Assembly (NCBI GenBank): GCA_008933995.1
Contig: WARS01002873.1
Coordinates: 248,001 to 312,000, forward strand
Source of the DNA: Datnioides undecimradiatus
Taxonomy: Eukaryota > Chordata > Actinopteri > Lobotiformes > Datnioididae
DNA: 64,000 nt
Reading direction: 5' to 3'
Below, in pieces: positions 11,829 through 22,200 of the stretch. Below the pieces are notes generated by a model that ran no database searches, had not been told where the DNA came from, and was given only the letters and a program-made list of their open reading frames with translations. Each line of letters begins with the position of its first letter. Position 1 is the first letter of the stretch. The translations under genes and the position numbers were made by a program.

Positions 11829-12893
11829 TCATCTCCTTTGGTTCTTCAGGAGGAATCTCTGTGCGCTCTGCACCGTGTTCTGAAACAGAGACCTGAAGAG
11901 TCACAGACGTTCTCCAGAACGTTCAGGCCTGATGCTCTGCAGCAGAACCTCTGACTGATCTCTGGAGAACCACAGCTCCACACACACACACACACACAGA
12001 CACACACACATACAGACACACACAGACACACACACAGGGCCATACCTCCATCAGCATGGCCACCGTCATTGGCCCGACCCCACCTGGAACAGGTGTGATG
12101 AATCCTGCCCTCTGATTGGCTGAGGCATAGTGGACGTCTCCAACAACTCGTTTACCGCTTGCCTTCGTGTCATCTGTCAGAGACGAGCATGCACACACAC
12201 ACACTGAGTCAGCTGACGTAGCAGCAGTGTGTACCTGATGTAGAAGCTGATGTAGCACAGTGTGTACCTGGTACATGGTTGATTCCACAGTCGATGACCA
12301 CAGCTCCCTCTTTCACCCACTCTCCTCTCACCATCTCTGCTCTCCCCGCCCCCACAACCAGGATATCAGCCCTGCCCACCTGCAAACACACAGGAAACGC
12401 ATCATCAGACAGGAAACACATCATCAGACAGGAAACGCGTTGAGAAAGTGGCACAGGTGAGTCACCTGCTCAGGTAGGTCTGGTGTCTTTGAGTGACAGG
12501 TGGTCACAGTAGCGTGGTTCCAAAGCAGCAGGTCATGCATCGGTGCTCCAACAATCTTACTGCGACCAATCACGACCGCGTGTTTGCCCACCACAGACAC
12601 ACCTACACGGGAACAGGAAGTAGCAGGAGGTGACAGGAAATGACACGTGAGACTTGTTTGTGACTGAAGAGCAGGAGCCGACGGACATTTGAACCTCCAG
12701 CTGCTCTGCTTTGTGTGTGTTTGTGTGTGTGTGTGTGCGCGCGCACGCGTGTGTGTGTATGCGTCTGTATGCGTGTGTGTGTGTGTCACCTGTCTGTCTG
12801 ATGAGCTCCATGCAGCCGTTGGGGGTGCAGGGGATGAAACAGTGGTTAAGGTCGCCTCGAGACAACTTCCCTGCATTAATACAGGTCAGACTT

Positions 12894-12924
<31 letters not shown>

Positions 12925-14256
12925 TAATAAAATAAGACAAAGACACTTCCTGCGGGTCACTTCCTGTGAAGACTCACCCGTCCACGTCCTTCTGTGGAGA
13001 CACGGCGTTGGTGATGAGTTCGGTGTCCATGGAGTTGATGGAGTCCAGAGGCAGCTGGACGATCAGGCCGTGGATGGACGGGTCCTCGTTGACAGACGTG
13101 ATGCTCTGCAGCACCTGCGGGACGACAGGAAACAGGAAGCAGTCAGAGCGGCTGCTGTCGTGGCTGCTGGATGTCGTCGTAGGCTGGGGGTTAGGCACCG
13201 ACCTCATCCTGCGTCGCCGTGTTCGGCAGCCTCAAGTGTTTTGCATTGATTCCAATCTGCAGACCAGAAACTCAGTGTCATTAAAACCACAACAGTCCAC
13301 ATCAGACCAGATCCTGATCCCCAAAACCAAACTAAGCCCAGAAGTTTAGAGGAGAGACCCAGACACACAGGGGGGACAGATGGAGGACAGACAGGGGACA
13401 GATAGAGGACAGACAGGGGACAGATGGAGGGAGGGGACACACAGGGAGGGGACAAGTGAACAGCTGATGAACAGGACCTCAGCTGCCGCCTTCAGTTTGG
13501 AGCTGATGTAGAGGTTGGAGTCGTCTCTGTCGCCCACCTAAAACACAGACAAACAGGTGGAGTCACCTGACCAACAGCAGGTGGAGACAGTCACGTGACA
13601 TCAAAAACACAGTCAGTTATCTGGAGGTGAACTACGGCAAGTCTGGAGGCTCAAAGCTGTTCTTTGCTGGAAACTGATTGTCAACATCACGATGGCCTCA
13701 GACCTCGGGCAGGAAGTCGGGCTCGGATTGAGCTGGACTCTGCAGGTTCAGGTCTGTCTGACTGCTGCAGGTTTCGGTTTGCAGGGCTAAAGGTCATCAG
13801 AGTTCGTGGGAGGAGCAGCAGCTGCAGACTGAGCCACCCGCCTGAGTCTGCAGAGTCAGCGGCGAGCAGCACGTCTGAACATTTGGCTGATCTCAGACCA
13901 GTTTGATTCCACCGCAGCAGCAAAAAGCCAGAGCCTGAACGTTCAGTGCAGTGATACTCTGCTCATGTGACTTGCAGGTGGTCACATGACTTCCTGTAAC
14001 GCCTGATGATGATGATGATGGCGATGATGTCCTGATTCTCACCTGTAAGATGACCAGACCTGGTCTGAACCCTGAGAAACCGCCTTGCATCTTCTCCACC
14101 TCCATCTTCAGCCGCTCCCTCACCAACCTGCTCACACACAGACTCCAGATCAGCTGACAGAGGTCACATAACTTCAGACTGGTGGCACTGGACCAACTGT
14201 GAGGAAACTGGACCGACTCACTTGGACGTCTTGTTGCCGGAGATGACAGTTGCCAT
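11829..14256 (-). CDS. mthfd1: MTHFD1-type bifunctional methylene-THF dehydrogenase / methenyl-THF cyclohydrolase, lacking the synthetase domain
   Basis: Interconverts 5,10-methylene-THF and 10-formyl-THF (NADP-linked; cytosolic in MTHFD1). Ten exons, complement: 14256-14222, 14127-14043, 13537-13478, 13256-13203, 13114-12978, 12890-12790, 12602-12466, 12379-12268, 12173-12046, 11879-11829. All have GT-AG borders and the sum is exactly 900 nt (299 aa plus TGA). Catalytic residues are at a constant offset of -2 from human MTHFD1: Tyr50 and Lys54 (SNLYISSK), Gln98 (VQLPL), Asp123 (KDVDG), Cys145, and NADP-site Arg171 in GRSKIVGAP. The last exon matches the final D/C helix ([10 protein letters not shown]) and then ends KNQRR-stop. 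The C-terminal 10-formyl-THF synthetase domain (about 600 aa in MTHFD1) is missing. MTHFD2 is less likely: RDDSNLYI is the MTHFD1 form and no mitochondrial leader is seen. Confidence 0.92.
12700..12789. repeat. GT/GC microsatellite in mthfd1 intron 6
   Basis: TG-rich run with GCGCGCACGCG interruption, directly beside the exon 6 donor. CA runs also occur at 11978-12036 (intron 9) and 12893-12919 (intron 5). Confidence 0.8.
13366..13456. repeat. GGACAGAC(A/T)G minisatellite in mthfd1 intron 3
   Basis: Imperfect copies of GGACAGACAGGGGACAGAT-like units lie between mthfd1 exons 4 and 3. Confidence 0.7.
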
Positions 14257-14697
14257 GGAGCACCTGCTTCCTTGGCAACCAAAGGTCCCAAGATGGAGTG
14301 AGAGGGCGGCCAAGGATAACATAACGGGGTTGGAGCAAGCAGCATGGTAATCGTGTTTATTAATCAATAACTTTTATTGATCACTGCTGTTTAATCATCT
14401 AATCTGTTTCTGCACAGCTTCACCTCTATGAGGAACGGCCAAAAGTATGTGGACAGCTGAAGGTCCACACAGACACACATATACACACACACACATCATT
14501 GTCACACAGCTGCTGCGTCCAGGCTCCACGTCAGCTCCTCCGTCTCCGCAGGAAGTAGCAGTAAAGTGTAGAGACAGAAGCAGACGGTCAACAGGTCGAT
14601 GATTAAAGACACAAACACAAACTGAACGTTTCCCATGATCCCTCGGTGCAGCTGCAGACATATGAAGATAATCAGACCTAACGTTGCTGCAAACTGA

Positions 14698-14703
14698 GAG
14701 CAA

Positions 14704-14734
<31 letters not shown>

Positions 14735-14826
14735 AACAGCAACAGCAGCAGCAGCAGCAACAACAGCACAACAGCAGCACAACAACAGCACTAACAGCAG
14801 CAACAGCAACACCAGCAACAACAGCA
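14698..14826. repeat. CAG/CAA trinucleotide repeat upstream of mthfd1
   Basis: About 130 bp of mixed CAG and CAA triplets, 440 bp upstream of the mthfd1 start codon. It yields poly-Leu and poly-Cys frames on the minus strand that are not credible genes. Confidence 0.9.
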
Positions 14827-16294
14827 ACTTACCTGAGAGACGAACAGTAAACACACTGCTGCAGGAGTGTGTGTGTGTGTGTGTGTGTGATGTTTGTTCA
14901 CTCAGTCCTGTGGGCGTCTCTGTGATGGTACGGAAGCTCATTAATGCCAAAAAGTCTGAACCAAACTTGGACAATGATCAGTCCGAGAGGGACAAAGAAT
15001 TCAGAAATAAGAATGAAGAAGAAGAAGAATGCGTCCCTGTGCAGATGACACGTGTGTGTGGTGTCTGTGATCAGGGAAACCACATGATTTAATGAGAAGC
15101 CTGTGTCAGTGATCAGAGACCTGCTGAGTCCAGACTGATTGCGCTCAGTGAGGTGCGGCAGGTGCAGACTCACCTGAGGCGGTGCTGCAGACAGAGACCA
15201 GCCTTCACAGGCTTCATACGCCACCTCCTGCCCGAGAAAGACAGAAAAACACCCTGCACCGCCGACCTCCACCATCCTCCACCGACCTCCACCCATCCTC
15301 CAATCGGCCTCCATCAGGTCTGTTAATATCGCGTGCAGTGATCAGTGACCTGATCTGTTATTTTATTTATACCAAATAATAAAAAGTAGAATAAAAAATA
15401 AATATATTACAATAAGTATAACTTGTGTGTGTGTGTGTGTATGTCAGGTCTGATTCACAGTCAACCTCAGTTTTTGACACAAACAGGCTTCCATACTTGT
15501 ACATGGGTTTAGACTCTGTCACTGTTTGTGTGTGTTACTGTGTGTGTGTGTGTGTGTGTAAATGTGTGTGTGTAAGAGTTTGCAGGCCCTCCCTGTGGTA
15601 ACTGAATGAAACCAGACTGATAGAGGAGGGAGGTCGAAGGTCAGACTGAAGGAACTCTTTACACAACTGCCGGGAAGCCAATCAGATTTCAGACTGCCAG
15701 GAGGAGGAGAGAGGGGAGGAGAGGGGAGGAGAGAGAGGAGGGGGAGGAGAGGGGAGGAGAGAGGAAGGGTAGGAGGAGAAGAGGGGGAGGGGGAGAGAGG
15801 GGAGGAGAAAGGGGGAGGAGGAGTCTTTGACTTTTCTCTTCAGTGAAACAGTTTGTTACAGCTTAAAACACACACACAGTTACACACATACATTCACAGT
15901 TACACACACACACACACACACAGAGTTGCACACGCACAGTTACACACACACAGTTACACACACACACATTCACAGTTACACACACAGACAGAGTTACACA
16001 CACACAGTTACACACACACATTCACAGTTACACACACACAGTTACACACACACAGTTACACACACTCCATCTGTTCATCATTATTGATCCGTCCATGTTG
16101 AACAGGTTAATTGGCCCTCAGCTCTGATTGGTCAGTTTCTCAAACCTCTGCAGACACAGTCCGACCTCTGCTGATCGGACACCCAATCACACAAGAAGAC
16201 TGTAGACCAGGTCAGTCACTGTAGACCAGGTCAGGTACTGCAGACCAAGTCATGTACTGTAGACTAGGTCAGGTACTGTAGACCAGGTCAGTCA
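14827..16294. other. Gene-poor repeat-rich spacer
   Basis: Contains GT runs (14868-14889, 15424-15440, 15540-15560), a purine-rich GGGGAGGAGAG tract (about 15697-15822), a CA minisatellite built on CACAGTTACACA (about 15866-16068) and a 22-bp-type repeat CTGTAGACCAGGTCAGTCA (about 16196-16300). No exon recognised. Confidence 0.6.
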
Positions 16295-16915
16295 CTACAG
16301 AGCAGGCTTCAACCGGCATTGTAGACCAGGCTGCTCACTGTAGACCATGTCAAATGGCATTGAGTGCAGGAGGCGATGCAGGTGTGGTTCACCTGGAGCA
16401 GATGCTGTTGATGAACAGGTGAGATCAGCTGCTAGGACTGAAAAAATGCAGGTGAGCAGGAAGTGAAACTGGAGGTTCACAGGTTTTAGAACAGGTGAGA
16501 GACACCGTCTGATGTCCCTGATGTTTCTGCCTTGGTCAGCTGCCCCTCTTTGCCTCATTAGTCCTGGGATCGCCTTGATTAACTGATCTTTACTTTCGAA
16601 CCTGAGGTCAAACCTTTGATCACGAAGTGGACGCTCCTGTTGTCCTGGAAACAATAAAGTCTGAATGATCGTCACAGGAGGTTTGAACAGGTGAACTAGC
16701 AGGTGGAGCAGGTGAGTTGAGTCCAGGTGAATGCTGCTCAGGTGTGTCATTACCTGGCCTGGCAGGTAATTCCAAGGAGCCGGGCAGACCGGTCGCACCT
16801 TGCCCCTCCCTCGGCGAGGACGCCCAGGGTTTAAAATGTTGAAGATCACAGATTGAAGCGCCACAGCTCGGTGGACTCTGCTGGTCCTCTTGGGTCCAGT
16901 GGCTTTACAGTTCAC
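16295..16915 (-). other. 206-codon open frame, unassigned
   Basis: One uninterrupted minus-strand frame, notable for an otherwise repeat-filled spacer. No known domain or motif recognised. It is basic near the N-terminus (RPRRGRGK) and holds a charged segment (RDQRFDLRFESKDQL) midway. No splice or promoter signal was linked to it. A chance frame or a fragment of an interspersed repeat is more likely than a gene. Confidence 0.15.
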
Positions 16916-19194
16916 TGTGCTGTGAAGCCACTTTCAGAAATGTTCAGGACCACTGGATTGAAGTGAAGGAACTCTCACCTGAAAAACACCTGGATGTGCC
17001 TCCAGCTGCTGATTCAACAAGCCGTTTGTCAGAACAAGGTGGGTCCAGATGTTCTGACATGGTCTTAGCTGTGATAGCTCTCTCAGCTGCTCCACTTGCT
17101 GATGTGTTTAAGATGCTGACATGAAGATGTGGTGGTGTTTTCTTCTAGGAGTCTGAGAGCAGAGAGGGTTCTTCAGAGCAAACAACAAAAACCAAAGAAG
17201 TCAGACTGTTCTGTCTTCACCTCAGAGATTCTTTTTCTGTCCCAGCTTATTACTCGAACACAAATCATCGTGTAACTGGTGCTGCATAGCCTGGTGGGCA
17301 GCAGAACATCTGGGCGCTGGCATGTCAGACAGGAAGTTTGTTGATTGATCCAGAATTAGTGTACCAGGAACCATGCAGGAAAACAGGTTTGATGTCTGAT
17401 GTGAAGTTTCTTTGTTTGTGTCATCATTGATCATGAGTGTGTGTTATTAATGACTGATGTGTGCGCTGTTTCAGCTTTTGTACGCTGTAAAGTTGTTTGT
17501 TTTGTTGTTGCTTTATCAAAACAAATAAATTCAGGTCAAACAGTTTATCATTTCCTTCATATATTTTACATTTGAGGTTGAGACTGAACACGCTTCACAG
17601 ACACTGGAGTATTATTCCTTGAACGCCATCACGCCAACTATAATTTGAATGATCAGTCTCAATGTGATGTTCAATAAGTTTAAGGCCTGTGTGAAGATGA
17701 AAGAATTGTTTTGTTGAAAGGATGAAGCACACAGGTACAAAGGTGTGTTAAAACCCTTGCCTGATTGGTTGCCCAGCCCATTTGTCGTGTCATTGGTCAT
17801 GTGATCACTTCCTTGAAACATGCAGATTCACACCAGATGATCTCCGCCCGGACGCTGACCTCAGACCTGTCCATTCCTGGTATGAACAGAAGTGTTTGCG
17901 CTAGTGACGCTGACAGAAGTGAGAAATAACAAACAGACTTTATCTGGAACAACAGCTTTTAAAGCACAGTCTGCACAGAACAAGTGGATAAAACAGGACT
18001 TTACAGAAAAGCGTTTGACAGCCGGAGTCTGTCTGAGGAACAGGTTTAACAGCAAACAGTCTGTGGTAAATTGAGGTTCTGGAGGGTCAGGTCCTTAGGT
18101 GAGGAATCAGTAACAGGTCCAGAGTGAAGGGCTGTGCCCAGAGATCTCAGGCTGCATTCAGCCTCATAACAAAGCAACACGTCCTAATTACAGAAGTGAA
18201 GCCATGTGATCCACACTGCTGCTTACTTCCATGTTTCAGTGCTGAGCTGATCTTCATCTCATCAGATGGTCCGTCAGCAGCATCTAGTGGACAGATGGTG
18301 GAACTCCATCATCTGCAGCGTGATCTCTCTGACACTGACGTGTTTCGGTGCAGGTCGTAATCGTTTATTCTCACTTGACGTGTTAAGCTTCAGGCCTGGA
18401 CTCTGAAGGTTATGAGGGTATCAAGGCCTGTGATCAGACGCACACAGACAGCAGGACTGGACGAGGAAGCATGCAGTGGAGAGCAGCTTTTCTCTCCCAG
18501 TGTTTCTCTTACACATGAAGCTGGAAAGTGTCTGTGGTGGACCTGAAGGGAGTTCAGCAGGTGAGAACTCCCAGCAGAGAAATCTGGAAATGTCTGATCA
18601 TCAGGATCACTTGATCACATGCTGCTGTGCCACTGTTTAACTGGACAGTGCTGATGTTGCTGGATGCTGATTGGCTGAGCTGACAGTGTGTAGAGTTTCT
18701 CTGGAGTTAAAAGCAGAATGGATTTAGACAGGTTGAGCTGTGATATTGCTGGTGTTGCTCCAGGAGAATCAACAGCAGCTGGACTGTAATCTGAGCTCAC
18801 ATCATCAGTGAGAAATGTGTCTGAACTGGTCTGACAGCTCAGATCAACCGGGCTCAGCTTCACTTTGAACTGTTCACAGTCTGACGTTCAGTTCATGGAT
18901 GAAGTGTTCAGAGCTCAGATATCAGAAAACTCTCTAACACCGACATCACTTGGAGCCTCACCAAGCTCAGTCCAGGTCTCAACAGACCCACAGACTTCCA
19001 GACCCTTCGTGGATGAACCAGAACTAGCCCAGGGTCAATTTGAGTTCATCAGATCCTGTTCAGGACTCCAACAAGGTCTGTGTCTTCCTGAGCATCAGTG
19101 TGATGTTACTGAGAGTAATGAGAACTAATGTGTGTGAGATGTGAAGCTGGTTGTAATGAATGAGCATGTTGTTGTGTTTGTGTGAAGGTGTGGG
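16916..19194. other. Spacer with no recognised gene
   Basis: Unique-looking AT-balanced sequence. A weak plus-strand frame at 18865-19128 (starts MNCSQSDVQFMDEVF) could be an upstream exon or UTR of the following NLR-C remnant, but I could not place it in that family. Confidence 0.4.
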
Positions 19195-19200
19195 CTCTGC

Positions 19201-22200
19201 TATGAATCAGTGTGAGGACAGAGAGGAGGGAGTCCCTCCCTCTGAAACCACTCTGTGTGGGGAACATGACAGCCAGACCAAAGCTCAGAGGTGAGATGAG
19301 GATCTCTAACTGTCCATGACTCTTCTCCATGTCACAGGTCAGCACTCACATCACTCCATCATTATTCACATTCAGAGCTCTGTGTGTGTTGTATTGAAGC
19401 CTGAGAAGCAGCAGAGACCAGGCTCTGCTGGACCTGACCAGCACCTGCTGTGTGTCCTTGAAGAGTGACCGGTCTATGAACCAACGTGATTCTTCAAAGG
19501 AGTCCATCAGCGGCTGGATCAGAGGTCAGAGCTGCCTGGCATAACTGCTATAATCCTCTTTCTAAGATCTATCACCTTTCTGCTGCTGCCCTTCATGAGG
19601 TTAAAGTGTTGATGATGTTCCCAAACAAAAACCTTTGACTTGACATCCTGATTATTTACAGTCCAAACTTTGTGTGTTGAAGGAAAAAGCAGCAGCAGAG
19701 ACCAGACTGTTGTAAAGAGTAATATTTTGTGGAGGACCCCAAGGTGCAGACAGACACACAGAAACAGTCAGTGAAATAAAAATAATGATCTAGTTTATTA
19801 CATACACAAGGTAAATGAATATACTTTGTTCAGTGAGGCAAGGAGTTAGGCAGGGGCAGAGGGGAGTCCAGTGGGGCAGGTGAGAGCTGAGGGGCTTAGG
19901 GGAGAGACAAGGTCTGAGGCAGGAGTCCAGGGATCAGAGGTGAGGACGTTCCTGGGTTGAGGCAGGCAGGGCAGGAGTAGGGTCTCCAGAGTCCTGGAGC
20001 GGAGTGCTCCTGTGAATGGTAAGACTAATTGTTCATGGAGACTCATTACTGACCTGGAAATAGGAAGGATCTGGCTGGACGGAATGGGCTTGCAGGAGAC
20101 CCAAAACACGGCTACCAAGCTGAGGCAGGTAATCAGGATTGCTGAGGTCGGTAAACACCCAGGAAGACTGGAGAGCCGAACTGAGTATTTAAGCAGGAGA
20201 GTCTGTAGATGGCTGATCAGTGGATTGATTGCAGGTGTGCAGAATGAAGCAGCTCCAGCTCCACCCAGCACAGGCCAACCTCAACACAAAACACAGGGAA
20301 ACAGACAAAAAGACATGGCACATGCCCATAAAAGGGGAGAGGTGCGGGGAATCTAGGGAAACCCCAAGGGCCTTGACACAGACTCTGCTTATCCAGACCT
20401 GGACCTGGATCGGCAGCCAGCTGTGTGTCCTTGAAGAGTGACTGGTCTATGGACAAACTTATTCTCTTCAAAGGAGTCCATCAGCGGGCTGATCAGAGGT
20501 CAGAACATCAGATGTTTGTCTCTGTTATTGTCCGGCCTGTCTTGGTATTAGGTTTATGGTTGTGATCACTTTCTTCTTTCTTTTGCTCTTGCTTTTTTAA
20601 CGGTCTCACATTTGCAGATCTGATTCTTAGAGTTAAAACCACCAAACAGTTGGTTTGAGACGGTGTGAGAACATTGAAGGAGATCACCTGTGAGCTTAAG
20701 CTCATGAAGCTCTTTTAAACCAGGACACACATTCATCAACAAAATTGAACAGGTGTGGCAGCATGTACAGACTGAACAGTGACAGACCAGCAGCAGAGTC
20801 CAGACTCTCTGAACCTGAACCCAGCCAGCTCAGCTTGAAGAGTGTTCTGAAACATCGCACCTGGCCCTATACCCTAAATATGGACACCTCAGCTTATTCA
20901 GGAAACAGGCACCTTCTTGTTTGTCCAGTTGTTCGTGTCTTAGTCAGGCACTTTTAGAGTCTGTGGATTCAGCCAACCACAAACTAAATCCTGAAGCAGC
21001 ATCTGATCCAGTCTTCATGCTGCAACCTGCAGACAGCAGGATTTCTGTCTGTCACAGACATCTGATGTCTCTAACAAGGAAAGTTCATGTCTCTCTCTGT
21101 TCCAGCTGCTTGAAGGAAACATTGTCAGTTTTGTGAAGAAGGAGCTGAAGAAGATCCAGAGAGCTCTGAGTCCAGATTACCTAGAATGCTTAGAGAGTCA
21201 GAGGGAGGAGGAGGAGGTGTTGGATGGTGAGGATGAGGAGCAGAGGAGGAGCAGCAGAGAGGCATTTCTGAAGATCACCCTGGCCCTCCTGAGGAGAATG
21301 AAGCAGGAGGATTCTGGCTGAGCTGCCTGCAGAGCAGTGGGAGCATTTTAAACACATTTAACATGATGGAAAGAGGAAATGGAGGCACCACAAAAAGTCA
21401 AACTGCTGTTAATATGATGCATTACATTTGAACAGATCTATGAATTCTTTCTTGCTCTGAAAACAATAAAAAGTGTTTACAACTGATGTGCTGAAGAGAT
21501 CTGATGGAGGGAAAGGAGAACAAACACCATCTGAATGTGATCTGGAAAAAGGACACTCGATCAGATTTATTGTAGCTCAAAACTCAGCACTTTCATCTGT
21601 TTGCCTCTATTCAGGTCCAAGCCTGCAGGACACACGTGAACTCAAGTCTAACCTGAAGAAGAAGGTCCAGGTGGTGCTTGAGGGGATCGCTAGCGCAGGG
21701 AAACCCAACCCTCCTGGAAGCAGATCTACATGAGCCTTACATCACAGAGGGAGGGACTGTAGGGGTCAATGATGCAGCTCATGAGGTCAGACAGATTGAA
21801 ACAAAGCATCCAGGAAAGCACACAGAGAAACAAGCATCAGACGAGAAGACATCTTTTAAAGCCCTCACCTGAAGAGAGGAACCAATCAGAACAGGATGTG
21901 ACAAAGGGAGTGGCTACATTGGGAAAAACAGTCTTAACACAGAAGTTCACTCTGGACTGGGCTGAAGACCAAAGCAACCAGGACATCCAGTTCACATTTC
22001 CATTGACTTTCAGAGAGCTGAATAAAAGGAAAGAGAGAAATAGCTTGGTAGAACTTGTTCATCACTTCTTCACTGAAACCAAAGAAGCAGGAATCTGCAG
22101 CTTTGAACAGCTCCAGGTGGTCTTCATCTTTGACGGTCTGGACGAGTGTCGACTTCCTCTGGACTTCCACAACAACCAGGTCCTGACTGAGTCCATCTCA

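Noticed and set aside
14395-14974. Poly-Leu, poly-Cys and poly-Val minus-strand frames
   Set aside because: Products of the CAG/CAA triplet tract, not a protein.
15827-16101. His/Thr-rich THTHSYTH frames
   Set aside because: CA microsatellite translation.
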